Source: Clostridia bacterium UC5.1-2E3 (lineage in GTDB: Bacteria; Bacillota; Clostridia; Lachnospirales; Lachnospiraceae). Taken from it: a stretch of DNA of 64,000 nucleotides. Under the pieces are notes generated by a model. That model was not told where the DNA came from, made no database searches, and saw only the letters and a program-made list of their open reading frames with translations. Shown here in pieces: positions 38,791 to 47,124 of this stretch (positions are counted from its first letter, which is position 1; every line of letters starts with the position of its first letter). Location: NCBI GenBank assembly GCA_001304875.1, contig BBZO01000009.1, forward strand, positions 1 through 64,000, in the 5' to 3' direction. A program made the position numbers and the translations under genes.

Positions 38791-39699
38791 ATGGATTTGG
38801 AATTTAAACCGCTGGAGGCGGAGGATATCGGCAGACTGACAAAGTTTTTCGGACTGAGGCCCAACCGGACCTGCGACAGCGTAGTGCTCGACAGCTTCCT
38901 GTGGAGAGAATATTACAATGTGCGTTTTGCCATTGTGGACGATAAGGCGGCCCTGTTCCGGCTGACGGACGACGCGGTGGAGTACGCGGCCATGCCCATG
39001 TGCCGGGAGGAGGACCTTCCGTATTATGTAAATCTGCTGAAAGAGTATTTCAATAAAAAGCTGGGGCGGCCGCTGCAGTTTTTCCTGGCGGACGAGGAGG
39101 CGGTGAAGTTCCTCAATCTCCCGCCGGAGGAGTTCGTGGTGGAGGAGCTGCCGGACGCGAAGGATTATCTATACAGCGCGGAGTCCCTGCGGACGCTGGC
39201 GGGAAAGAAGCTTCACAAAAAGAAGAATCATCTCAACAATTTCTGCAGAAACTATGAGGGACGATACGAGTACAGGAGGCTCTGCTGCTCCGACCGCCAC
39301 GACGTGTGGAATTTCCTGGTGGACTGGCGGGAGAAGAAGGGCGAGGATGTGGAGCAGCATCTGGACTACGAGGTGCGCGGCATCCACGAGATTTTAAAGA
39401 ACTGCTCGGAGCTCTATGTGAAGATGGGTGGCATCTACATTGACGGAAAGATGGAGGCATTCAGCATTGGCACCTACAATGAGCTGGAGAAAATGGCCAT
39501 CATCCACATCGAGAAGGCCAACCCGGACATCCAGGGACTCTACCAGGCCATCAACCAGATGTTCCTTGTCAATGAGTTTCCGGAGGCAGAGCTGGTAAAC
39601 CGCGAGGACGATCTGGGGCTGGAGGGCCTGCGCCACGCGAAGATGTCCTACTACCCCATTGATTTTGCCAGAAAGTACAGAATCAGACAGAGGTTTTAA
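38791..39699 (+). CDS. DUF2156 domain protein (LPG synthase C-terminal/FemX-like fold)
   Basis: A soluble acyl- or aminoacyl-transferase-like protein with two GNAT-like lobes. LYSAESLRTLAGKKLHKKKN and NFLVDWREKKGEDVEQHLDY lie in the conserved core, and the late AELVNREDDLGLEGLRHAKM with YYPIDFARKYRI is the family end. The family resembles the lysyl-phosphatidylglycerol synthase catalytic part, but no membrane helices are seen, so the acceptor is unknown. 302 residues, intact; three bases separate it from the next gene, a GNAT enzyme. Confidence 0.82.
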   Translation: MDLEFKPLEAEDIGRLTKFFGLRPNRTCDSVVLDSFLWREYYNVRFAIVDDKAALFRLTDDAVEYAAMPMCREEDLPYYVNLLKEYFNKKLGRPLQFFLADEEAVKFLNLPPEEFVVEELPDAKDYLYSAESLRTLAGKKLHKKKNHLNNFCRNYEGRYEYRRLCCSDRHDVWNFLVDWREKKGEDVEQHLDYEVRGIHEILKNCSELYVKMGGIYIDGKMEAFSIGTYNELEKMAIIHIEKANPDIQGLYQAINQMFLVNEFPEAELVNREDDLGLEGLRHAKMSYYPIDFARKYRIRQRF

Positions 39700-39701
39700 A
39701 T

Positions 39702-40985
39702 ATGAATACGAATGCATGTGTGCGTTACCTGCCGGACGGGGAGAAGAACCGGACCAGAGAGCTCTGGACGGAGGCGTTTCCGGAGGACTCCCGGCAGTTT
39801 CTTGACTACTATTACAGCGAGAAGATGAGGGACAACCGGGTGCTGGTGAAGGAGGAGGACGGGCGGATCGTCTCCATGCTCCACCGTAACCCCTACCGCA
39901 TGGCGGTCGGGGACCGGGAGGAGGACATCGACTACATTGTGGCGGTGGCCACTGCCGCCGACAGCAGGCACCGCGGGCACATGCGGGATCTTTTGGGGCG
40001 GATGCTCCGCGACATGTACGCGGAGCAGATGCCCTTTACTTTTCTGATGCCTGCGGATGAGGCGATTTATCGTCCGTTCCAGTTCGCCTTTATCTGCGAC
40101 CAGGAGAGCTGGGAGGAAAGTGAGGAGCTGTCCGTGTGCGCTGCGGATGGGAAAGCCGGTGAGGCCGGACGGATCCGGGAGCAGGCGGGCACGCGGACGG
40201 CGGATTCTGCGGGCGGTGTGCCCCAGACAGGGCTTTCGCAGATGGGGGATTCGCAGATTGTACGTGTGAAGGTGCGCGGGGATAACGATGTGCGGGAGGC
40301 TGCGCGGTACATGAATGAGTGGCTGCGCGGGCGCTATCAGGTGTATTGTCTCCGGGATCGGGAGTATGTGGAGCGGCTGGTGAAGGAGCTGGAGAGTGAA
40401 AACGGATTCCTGGAAATGCTGGTGGAGACTGCCGCGCAGACCGGCTCCGCGCACCTGGCCGGCCTTAAGGCGGTCTGGGGCCTGGAAAAGCAGGAGCAGC
40501 GTCTTCTGATGACCGATGAAAGCTTAAGCCGCAGACGGGAACCGGAGAAGCTGAAGCCGTCCATCATGGCGCGCATCGCGTATCTTCCGGGATTTCTGGC
40601 GCCGGTGAGGCTCGACCCCGCCTGCGGGGAGGCAGAGCTGCAGATCTATCTTAAAGTGGAGGATCCCATGATCCCGGAGAATAACGGGAGCTTTCTGTGG
40701 ACCGTGGGAGCGGACGGCTCGCGGCTGGAACTGCTGGAATCGGAGATCGGGCCGGGTGAGGGACCGGAAATTCTGGCGGCGGCAGACGTATCTGCCGGGG
40801 CGGCTCGGAAACGGCTATCGGACCGCGGTGTGCGTCTCACAGACGATTCGCATGGGGTTCTCGAGATTTCTATTCAGAACCTGGCCCAGTGGATCTTCGG
40901 CTACGGCCCTGCCGCGGCAAAATACCGCGCGCAGTTCCCGCAGATCAGAACCTGGGAGGGCGTTTTCATCGACGAGGTGGTTTAG
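39702..40985 (+). CDS. GNAT family N-acetyltransferase (Eis-like)
   Basis: A large three-part acetyltransferase. The N-terminal GNAT lobe has VAVATAADSRHRGHMRDLLG (acetyl-CoA loop RHRGHM, about residue 92), the middle is a second GNAT-like lobe, and the C-terminal part with LEISIQNLAQWIFGYG resembles the sterol-carrier domain of Eis. A Ser/Gly/Ala-rich stretch near residues 150-190 is a variable linker. 427 residues, intact. Probably translationally coupled to DUF2156. Confidence 0.78.
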   Translation: MNTNACVRYLPDGEKNRTRELWTEAFPEDSRQFLDYYYSEKMRDNRVLVKEEDGRIVSMLHRNPYRMAVGDREEDIDYIVAVATAADSRHRGHMRDLLGRMLRDMYAEQMPFTFLMPADEAIYRPFQFAFICDQESWEESEELSVCAADGKAGEAGRIREQAGTRTADSAGGVPQTGLSQMGDSQIVRVKVRGDNDVREAARYMNEWLRGRYQVYCLRDREYVERLVKELESENGFLEMLVETAAQTGSAHLAGLKAVWGLEKQEQRLLMTDESLSRRREPEKLKPSIMARIAYLPGFLAPVRLDPACGEAELQIYLKVEDPMIPENNGSFLWTVGADGSRLELLESEIGPGEGPEILAAADVSAGAARKRLSDRGVRLTDDSHGVLEISIQNLAQWIFGYGPAAAKYRAQFPQIRTWEGVFIDEVV

Positions 40986-41018
40986 TCTGATAATTTAGCG
41001 ACAATTAATTGATTTTTC

Positions 41019-41048
41019 TTGCATCGAGACCTCCTGCCATAGTATAAT
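41019..41048 (+). promoter_or_regulatory. Promoter of the PRT-sirtuin unit
   Basis: TTGCAT (41019-41024), 18 bases, TATAAT (41043-41048). The next ATG is 51 bases on behind AAGGAGGAGG. Confidence 0.65.
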
Positions 41049-41098
41049 AAGAAAAAGTACGTTTTTCGCTCACCCGGAAAATGTAAGGAGGAGGTTCT

Positions 41099-41737
41099 AT
41101 GGATAACAGGATCATCAAAATCAGAGCAAAAGGCAGCAGCATTCCGCTGAAAGTTATTCCCGGTCACTTTGCAACCAACCACTCCCATATCAACTACTAC
41201 ATTGATATGACTACTTTGAAAACGAGACTGAGCGAGGCCCAGGAGGTGGCGCGTTCCCTGGTGGGCCTCTACGTGAACAATACCATTGTGGACACCATCG
41301 TGTGCCTGGAGGGCACGGAGATCATCGGCGCATTCTTCGCCGAGGAGCTGACGAGAGCCGGCTTCATGTCCAGAAACGCGCACCAGACGATCTACATCGT
41401 CACCCCGGAATTTAACAGCAACAGCCAGATGATTTTCCGGGAGAACATACAGCCCATGGTCACGGGCAAGAACGTGATTCTTCTGATGGCGTCCATCACC
41501 ACGGGACTGACCATCAACAAGGGGCTGGAGTGCATCCAGTATTACGGCGGCATTCTGCAGGGCGTGTCCGCGATTTTCAGCGCGGTGAAGGAGGTAAACG
41601 GCATCCCGATCAACTCCGTCTACACGAAGGAGGATCTGCCGGATTACGAGAGCTTCGACTACAGAAACTGCCCGTACTGCAGGCAGAGCATGAAGCTGGA
41701 TGCGCTGGTGAACAGCTACGGCTACATGCAGCTTTGA
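41099..41737 (+). CDS. Phosphoribosyltransferase-fold protein (PyrE-like)
   Basis: The fold is that of type I phosphoribosyltransferases: IVDTIVCLEGTEIIGAFFAE and then the PRPP-loop position VILLMASITTGLTINKGLEC. In active enzymes this loop starts with two acidic residues; here they are Met-Ala, so PRPP binding without catalysis, or another role, is possible. The C-terminus adds CPYCRQSMKLDALVNSYG with a Cys pair. 212 residues, intact, RBS AAGGAGGAGG. The sirtuin gene follows after 29 bases. Confidence 0.7.
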   Translation: MDNRIIKIRAKGSSIPLKVIPGHFATNHSHINYYIDMTTLKTRLSEAQEVARSLVGLYVNNTIVDTIVCLEGTEIIGAFFAEELTRAGFMSRNAHQTIYIVTPEFNSNSQMIFRENIQPMVTGKNVILLMASITTGLTINKGLECIQYYGGILQGVSAIFSAVKEVNGIPINSVYTKEDLPDYESFDYRNCPYCRQSMKLDALVNSYGYMQL

Positions 41738-41766
41738 CAGACAGATGAAAGGGGGAGCTAACTCCC

Positions 41767-42486
41767 ATGGACGCATTGGAACAGCTGAAACAGTGGATTG
41801 ACGGGTGCAGCCGGATCGTATTTTTCGGAGGCGCCGGCGTCTCCACGGAGAGCAATATCCCGGATTTCCGCAGCACGGACGGGCTTTACAATCAGCAGTA
41901 CGACTACCCGCCGGAGACGATTTTAAGCCACACGTTCTATGTGAGAAAGACGGAGGAATTTTACCGGTTCTACCGCAATAAGATGCTCTTTCCCGACGCG
42001 AAGCCGAACAAGGCCCATCTGGCCCTGGCGAAGCTGGAGGCGCAGGGGAAATTAAAGGCGGTCATCACCCAGAACATCGACGGCCTCCACCAGGCGGCCG
42101 GGAGCCGGGAGGTGCTGGAGCTTCACGGCAGCGTGCACCGCAACTACTGCACGAGGTGCGGGAAGTTCTACAGCCTGGAGGACATTTTAAAGACGGAGGG
42201 CGTTCCCCGGTGTTCGTGCGGCGGCGTCATCAAGCCGGACGTGGTGCTATACGAGGAGGGGCTGGACCAGAGCATTTTAAGCCGGTCGGTCCGCCATATT
42301 TCCGAGGCGGACATGCTCATCATCGGCGGCACGTCGCTGACCGTTTACCCGGCGGCGGGGCTCATCGATTACTACCGCGGCGATAAGCTGGTGCTCATCA
42401 ACAAGGCGGTGACGCCCAGGGACGGGCAGGCCAGCCTGGTGATCAGCGGCAGCATCGGAGAGGTGCTGGACGCCGTGACGGCGTAA
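41767..42486 (+). CDS. cobB: NAD-dependent protein deacylase, Sir2 family
   Basis: Removes acyl groups from lysines using NAD. NAD pocket FFGGAGVSTESNIPDFRS, TQNIDGLH, catalytic His in LELHGS, and the zinc ribbon with Cys pairs CTRCGK and CSCGG are all intact; GGTSLTVYPAAGL and a final NKAVTP are also typical. 239 residues. RBS AAAGGGGGAGC. Compare the SIR2-like protein at 52505, in which the catalytic His is replaced. Confidence 0.92.
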   Translation: MDALEQLKQWIDGCSRIVFFGGAGVSTESNIPDFRSTDGLYNQQYDYPPETILSHTFYVRKTEEFYRFYRNKMLFPDAKPNKAHLALAKLEAQGKLKAVITQNIDGLHQAAGSREVLELHGSVHRNYCTRCGKFYSLEDILKTEGVPRCSCGGVIKPDVVLYEEGLDQSILSRSVRHISEADMLIIGGTSLTVYPAAGLIDYYRGDKLVLINKAVTPRDGQASLVISGSIGEVLDAVTA

Positions 42487-42586
42487 GGCGCGCGGTGACG
42501 GAGCGTGCGGAAGATGCAGCGTGCGAAAAAACGGGCACATGGATCAGAATATCCGGAGAAAAAATAAGAAATAAAAATCATAAAAC

Positions 42587-42624
42587 AAAAAGGTGCTTCG
42601 CATTCCGCGTGCGGGCACCTTTTT
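42587..42624 (+). terminator. Terminator after the sirtuin gene
   Basis: AAAAAGGTGC pairs with GCACCTTTT around a 18-base loop that itself can form CGCA/TGCG. A and T runs on both sides. Confidence 0.7.
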
Positions 42625-42655
42625 CCGGGGAAAACGCCGGAGATGGGAGAGAAAA

Positions 42656-42838
42656 ATGGTATATGAGCTGGGAGATATCGTGAAGCTGAAAAAGCCGCAC
42701 CCCTGCGGGAGCTACGAGTGGGAGGTGCTGCGGGTGGGGGCGGATTTCCGCCTGAAGTGCACAGGCTGCGGCCACCAGGTGATGATGGCCCGGACGCTGG
42801 TGGAGAAAAACACCAGAGGCATCCGAAAACCTTCATAA
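42656..42838 (+). CDS. DUF951 domain protein
   Basis: A 60-residue protein of a widespread Firmicutes family found beside rpsF-ssb-rpsR. YELGDIVKLKKPHPCG is the conserved start, with GADFRLKCTGCGHQVMM and an R.TLVEK end. Two Cys in CTGCG plus the one in HPCG may bind metal. It is often thought to contact nucleic acid, but function is unproven. ATG 42656 follows GGGAGAG. Confidence 0.85.
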   Translation: MVYELGDIVKLKKPHPCGSYEWEVLRVGADFRLKCTGCGHQVMMARTLVEKNTRGIRKPS

Positions 42839-42854
42839 TTTTGGGAAAAAGGAC

Positions 42855-42883
42855 TTGCTTTTGCTGGCTCGATCTGATAGAAT
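42855..42883 (+). promoter_or_regulatory. Promoter of rpsF-ssb-rpsR
   Basis: TTGCTT (42855-42860), 17 bases, TAGAAT (42878-42883), 80 bases before the rpsF start. Confidence 0.65.
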
Positions 42884-42963
42884 GAGTATTCGTGATATAT
42901 TATTATTCCTTACTCCCCGGACTGAAACGGGGGGTCAGAGACCACAAGGAGGTAAAAGAGAGC
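42884..42963 (+). ncRNA. rpsF leader, possible S6:S18 autoregulatory RNA
   Basis: The leader contains CCCCG (42915-42919) pairing with CGGGG (42928-42932) just before the ribosome binding site. In many bacteria the S6:S18 dimer binds a hairpin with an exposed CCG in this position and represses the operon. The match here is by position and a CCG near the stem, not by a full alignment. Confidence 0.35.
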
Positions 42964-43251
42964 ATGAACAAGTACGAGTTAGCAGTTGTTCTCAGCATGA
43001 AGCTCGAAGATGAGGAGAGAGCAGATGCCATCGAAAAAGTAAAAGGATACATTACTCGTTTCGGCGGCACTGTAACCAACGTTGATGAATGGGGTAAGAA
43101 GAGATTAGCTTACGAGATTCAGAAAATGAAAGAGGGATTCTACTACTTCATCCAGTTCGAGTCTGATTCCGTATGCCCGAACGAAGTGGAAGCACATGTT
43201 CGCATCATGGAGCCGGTTATCAGATATTTATGCGTGAAACAGGAAGCATAA
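42964..43251 (+). CDS. rpsF: 30S ribosomal protein S6
   Basis: Binds the central domain of 16S rRNA together with S18. MNKYELAVVLSMKLEDEERA, EWGKKRLAYEIQKMKEGFYY and RIMEPVIRYLCVK are typical. 95 residues from ATG 42964, which has AAGGAGGTAAAAGAGAGC before it; an in-frame ATG at 42892 lies in the leader. Intact. ssb and rpsR follow. Confidence 0.96.
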   Translation: MNKYELAVVLSMKLEDEERADAIEKVKGYITRFGGTVTNVDEWGKKRLAYEIQKMKEGFYYFIQFESDSVCPNEVEAHVRIMEPVIRYLCVKQEA

Positions 43252-43284
43252 GAACTATCGCAAGTATAGAGAAAGAGTGATCGT

Positions 43285-43754
43285 ATGAATAGAGTTATTC
43301 TGATGGGCAGACTGACCAGAGACCCCGAAGTGAGATATTCCCAGGCGAGCGCGCCATGGCCATTGCGAGGTACACCCTCGCGGTTGACCGCAGAGGCCGC
43401 AGAAGCCAGAGCCAGGACGGAAGCGAGCAGACCGCAGATTTCATTCCCTGCGTTGCATTTGACAGGGCGGGAGAGTTCGCGGAGCGGTATTTCCGCCAGG
43501 GCATGAGAGTGCTCATTTCCGGAAGGATTCAGACGGGCAGCTACACCAACAAAGACGGTCAGAGAGTCTACACGACAGAGGTCATCGTGGACGATCAGGA
43601 ATTTGCGGACAGCAAGGGGGCCAGTGACGGCGGCTACAACAATGGCGGCGGTTACCAGCCGGCACCGCAGAGACCCGCTCCGACCAGTGCGATCGGCGAC
43701 GGATTTATGAACATTCCCGATGGAGTCGAGGACGAGGGACTTCCATTTAACTAA
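43285..43754 (+). CDS. ssb: Single-stranded DNA-binding protein, frameshifted
   Basis: Coats single-stranded DNA in replication, repair and recombination. [20 protein letters not shown] is the OB-fold start. GGG is read as GG near 43345; repair gives [20 protein letters not shown], then [20 protein letters not shown] and a Gly/Pro-rich tail ending DEGLPFN, the acidic tip that recruits partner proteins. About 156 residues. As the gene is essential, the break is almost surely a sequence error. Confidence 0.95.
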
Positions 43755-43777
43755 GTTTAGAAAAGGAGGCAGCACCA

Positions 43778-44044
43778 ATGGCATTCAATAAAGGTGATAA
43801 GGCTGACGCTTCTAAGGTAAGGAGAGGCGGCATCCGCAGAAGAAAAAAAGTATGTGTGTTCTGTGGAGAGAAGAACGGAACGATCGATTATAAAGACACG
43901 AACAAGTTAAAGAGATACGTATCTGAGAGAGGAAAAATCCTTCCCAGAAGAATCACCGGCAACTGCGCAAAGCACCAGAGAGCTCTGACTGTTGCGATCA
44001 AGAGAGCCCGTCACGTGGCACTCATGCCGTATACGATGGATTAA
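43778..44044 (+). CDS. rpsR: 30S ribosomal protein S18
   Basis: Partner of S6 on the small subunit. [40 protein letters not shown] and [20 protein letters not shown] are conserved. It has the Cys residues of the zinc-binding (C+) type (CVFC, and a later Cys). 88 residues, intact. RBS AAAGGAGGCAGCACCA. Confidence 0.96.
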   Translation: MAFNKGDKADASKVRRGGIRRRKKVCVFCGEKNGTIDYKDTNKLKRYVSERGKILPRRITGNCAKHQRALTVAIKRARHVALMPYTMD

Positions 44045-44054
44045 TGAATCAAGG

Positions 44055-44084
44055 TACCCCGGCCGAATTGGCCGGGGTATTTTT
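44055..44084 (+). terminator. Terminator after rpsR
   Basis: Perfect stem TACCCCGGCC / GGCCGGGGTA with a five-base loop and TTTTT. Confidence 0.92.
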
Positions 44085-44201
44085 GTGGGACAGGAAAGAT
44101 CACTGAAATGCAAAAAAGCTGGAAAAATAAAAGTTTCTGCATTTGAGTGCATAAACCTGCATAAAAACAGAGCTTATGCTATTAAAAAGGAGGAGTGGAA
44201 A

Positions 44202-45041
44202 ATGATCGATTCCCATAAACTCAAAAAAGAAATCTTTATCTGGATAAACTGATTGCTTTTTAGGATACGGAACCTGTGAAAATTGTTACCGGTATCCGCT
44301 GGTGCCGCATTGGGAGGATGCGGTTAATTCCTTCCGCGTAGATTTTAACTGTGACATCTATATTACAGGCTCTAATGCGTATTTACTTTCATCCGAATAT
44401 TCCACATATCTGTCCGGCAGATCTGTGGAGATAAAAATGCTCCCGCTTTCGTTTCGTGAGTTCCTGCCATTTTACGATTTTGAAATCAGGGAAACGAAGA
44501 GCGCGCTGGGCGGAGTGCGCGGGATTGCCGACGTGGGACTTGACCAGGAAAAGGCCATGGTTCTGCTGGATGGAATCTTATTTCTTTTGTGATATCAAAT
44601 GATTTGATGTCAAGGGGAAAGAGTATCTGAGAGCACTCGGAAAATATTATATTGTGGATATTGGTCTGAGAAACTTTCTCCTGGGATTTCGCAATCGTGA
44701 CAGCGGTCATGCCATAGAAAATGTGGTTTACTTTGAACTTCTGCGCCGGGGATATGATGTTGCCATCGGTAAGGCAGACAACAGAGAGGTCGATTTGTCG
44801 CAACAAAATGGATGACAGGCTGTATGTGCAGGTCACAGAATCTATGGTCAGTGAGGATACACGCCGCAGGGAACTGGCTCCGCTGCAGAAAATCAGCGAC
44901 AACTATGAGAAAATTGTACTGTCTCTGGAACCGGGGCTGGACTCTTCCTATGAAGGAATTAAGTCCATCAGCCTTATTAGCTGGCTTGTTGGGGGAAGAG
45001 ATCAGAAGCACCTAAAAAAGAAAAAGTATTTGCATTTGTGA
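44202..45041 (+). pseudogene. Remnant of an AAA_14/DUF4143 ATPase gene
   Basis: Pieces of one ATPase are found in order: MIDSHKLKKEIFIW, then in other frames PVKIVTGIR (just before the lost Walker A), VPHWEDAVNSFRVDFNCDIY, ITGSNAYLLSSEYSTYLSGR, PLSFREFLPFYDFE, GIADVGLDQEKAMVLLDGI and the DUF4143 end YIVDIGLRNFLLGFRNRDSG to ISLISWLVGG. Whole blocks are missing at three joints, including Walker A, so unlike other broken genes here this one is truly decayed. Such ATPases are common, mobile and of unclear function. Confidence 0.85.
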
Positions 45042-45057
45042 GAAATCTGTATATAAT
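45030..45057 (+). promoter_or_regulatory. Promoter of rho
   Basis: TTGCAT (45030-45035), 16 bases, TATAAT (45052-45057). It leaves a leader of about 95 bases before the rho start codon, room for the autogenous control known for rho genes. Confidence 0.6.
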
Positions 45058-45155
45058 TAGAGTATACATAATAAACACTCTATTCTGAGTTCTTTACAAA
45101 TCCCCCAAGACAAAAGCAATAAAGAGATTGGACAAAATTATAAGGAGAGTAATAC

Positions 45156-46685
45156 ATGCGTGAAAAATTAGCGACTCTGCCTCTGGCAGAATTAAGAGAA
45201 CTTGCGAAGGCCCAGGGAATCAAAGGGGTGGCAGGTTTAAGGAAGAGTGAACTGATTGACAGGCTGTGCGAGATTGCGCAGGAGAAGCCCGAGGAGACGG
45301 GGCGCAGTGCGGCCGCTGAGGGCGGACAGGCAGCGGAGACCCGAAGCGCGGTGGAGCCCCGTGTGGGAGCGGAGAGCCGGGCTGGGGCAGAATCCCGCGG
45401 AGGAGCAGAGGCCCGTGGCAGAGCAGATTTCCGCAGAAACGGCGAGAGCCGTGACGCGTCGTCGGAGAATGGCGCGGGCGAAACCCGCAGAACCTACGAT
45501 TCCCACGACGGTGAGCACAGCCAGTCCGATCCCAAGTCGGATTTAAAGGAACTGGACAGCGGCATCGAGGCCAACGGTATTCTGGAGGTTATGCCCGACG
45601 GGTTCGGTTTTATCCGCTGTGAGAATTTCCTTCCCGGCGAGAACGACGTTTACGTGGCGCCCTCCCAGATCCGGCGTTTTAATATGAAGACCGGCGATAT
45701 CGTCCGGGGAAGCCGGAGAGTGAAGACCGCCACGGAGAAATTTGCGGCCCTTCTGTACGTGAGCTCCATCAACGGCCTCCCGGTCAACGTGGCTGAGCGG
45801 AGACCGAATTTCGAGAACCTGACGCCCATTTTCCCCAACCAGAGACTTCACATGGAGACGCCTGGACGGAAGAACAGCGTGGCCATGCGTGTCCTGGACC
45901 TCTTAGCCCCCATCGGTAAGGGACAGCGAGGCATGATCGTGTCCCCGCCCAAGACAGGTAAGACAACCCTCTTAAAGCAGGTGGCCCAGGCCATCACCAC
46001 GAACCACCCGGAGATGCACCTCATCATCCTTCTGATCGACGAGCGTCCCGAGGAGGTGACGGACATGAAGGAGGCCATCGTCGGCGAGAATGTGGAGATC
46101 ATCTACTCCACCTTCGACGAGCTGCCGGAGCGCCACAAGAGAGTGTCCGAGATGGTGGTGGAGAGAGCCAAGAGACTGGTGGAGCACGGCCGCGACGTGA
46201 TCATTCTCCTGGACAGCATCACCCGTCTGGCGAGAGCCTACAACCTGGTGGTGCCGCCCAGCGGACGAACTCTCTCCGGTGGTCTCGATCCGGCGGCCCT
46301 GCACATGCCGAAGCGCTTCTTCGGCGCGGCGAGAAACATGCGCGAGGGCGGAAGCCTGACCATCCTGGCCACGGCGTTAGTGGACACCGGAAGCCGTATG
46401 GACGATGTGATCTACGAGGAGTTCAAGGGAACCGGCAACATGGAGCTGGTGCTTGACCGCAAGCTCTCCGAGAAGCGCATCTTCCCGGCCATCGATATTT
46501 TGAAATCCGGCACCAGAAGGGACGACCTTTTACTCACCCCCAGGGAGGCCGAGGCGGTGGATATCGTGCGCAAGGCGACCAACAACTTAAAGCCCGAGGA
46601 GTCCGTGGAGAAGATCCTCGATCTGTTCGCCCGCACCAGGAACAATATGGAGTTCGTGGAAATGGTGAAAAAGATACGATTGTAA
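45156..46685 (+). CDS. rho: Transcription termination factor Rho
   Basis: Hexameric RNA-dependent ATPase that ends transcription. Order: Rho_N SAP-like domain (about residues 1-45, [20 protein letters not shown]), a low-complexity insert (about 48-128) rich in Arg, Glu, Gly, Ala and Ser with repeats such as [18 protein letters not shown], the cold-shock RNA-binding domain ([20 protein letters not shown]), and the RecA-like motor with Walker [11 protein letters not shown] and Walker [14 protein letters not shown]. 509 residues, longer than usual because of the insert. Intact. RBS AAGGAGAGTAATAC. Confidence 0.96.
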   Translation: MREKLATLPLAELRELAKAQGIKGVAGLRKSELIDRLCEIAQEKPEETGRSAAAEGGQAAETRSAVEPRVGAESRAGAESRGGAEARGRADFRRNGESRDASSENGAGETRRTYDSHDGEHSQSDPKSDLKELDSGIEANGILEVMPDGFGFIRCENFLPGENDVYVAPSQIRRFNMKTGDIVRGSRRVKTATEKFAALLYVSSINGLPVNVAERRPNFENLTPIFPNQRLHMETPGRKNSVAMRVLDLLAPIGKGQRGMIVSPPKTGKTTLLKQVAQAITTNHPEMHLIILLIDERPEEVTDMKEAIVGENVEIIYSTFDELPERHKRVSEMVVERAKRLVEHGRDVIILLDSITRLARAYNLVVPPSGRTLSGGLDPAALHMPKRFFGAARNMREGGSLTILATALVDTGSRMDDVIYEEFKGTGNMELVLDRKLSEKRIFPAIDILKSGTRRDDLLLTPREAEAVDIVRKATNNLKPEESVEKILDLFARTRNNMEFVEMVKKIRL

Positions 46686-46707
46686 GCGGTTTTTAAGAAA
46701 ATTACGC

Positions 46708-46736
46708 TTGCACTTCATTTTATTCTATGTTATACT
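46708..46736 (+). promoter_or_regulatory. Promoter of rpmE
   Basis: TTGCAC (46708-46713), 17 bases, TATACT (46731-46736), 100 bases before the rpmE start. Confidence 0.7.
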
Positions 46737-46739
46737 GAC

Positions 46740-46836
46740 TAAGCTGTTTAAATTGCAGCTTAACTTGTAAATAAATGCCGATTGGCAATTTATAGTGGTC
46801 GGAAACCACACAATATGAACAGAGAGGTGAAATAAA
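46740..46836 (+). ncRNA. rpmE leader with three hairpins, candidate L31 leader RNA
   Basis: Between promoter and start codon lie TAAGCTG/CAGCTTA (46740-46762), TGCC/GGCA (46776-46787) and GTGGT/ACCAC around CGGAA (46795-46809), then the ribosome binding site AGAGAGGTG. Structured leaders that let L31 control its own mRNA have been described for Firmicutes. I judge by position and hairpins only. Confidence 0.45.
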
Positions 46837-47046
46837 ATGAGAGAAGGAATCCATCCAAACTATTACCAGGCAAAGGTTGTATGCCACTGCGGCAACGAGT
46901 TCGTGACTGGCTCCACAAAGCCGGAGATTCACGTTGAGGTCTGCTCCAAGTGCCATTCATTCTACACCGGACAGCAGAAGGCTGCGGCCGCTCGCGGACG
47001 TATCGATAAGTTCAACCGTAAGTACGGTGTCAACGCAGGCAAATAG
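46837..47046 (+). CDS. rpmE: 50S ribosomal protein L31
   Basis: [20 protein letters not shown] and the [20 protein letters not shown] segment carry the Cys pairs CHC and CSKC of the zinc-binding form. 69 residues, usual length. Intact. RBS GAGAGGTGAAATAAA. Confidence 0.95.
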   Translation: MREGIHPNYYQAKVVCHCGNEFVTGSTKPEIHVEVCSKCHSFYTGQQKAAAARGRIDKFNRKYGVNAGK

Positions 47047-47060
47047 TGAGAGATTAAGCA

Positions 47061-47103
47061 AGGTTGAGGTTTTGGTGGAAACATTGAAAACTCAACCTTT
47101 TTA
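47061..47103 (+). terminator. Terminator after rpmE
   Basis: AGGTTGAG (47061-47068) pairs with CTCAACCT (47091-47098), followed by TTTTT. It is only about 20 bases before the next gene. Confidence 0.75.
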
Positions 47104-47124
47104 TCTTAATAAGGGTGACAGATT

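Noticed and set aside
44721..45041. Stand-alone 106-residue gene before rho
   Set aside because: Its sequence is the DUF4143 end of the decayed AAA_14 ATPase (VTESMVSEDTRRRELAPLQK), so it is part of the pseudogene.
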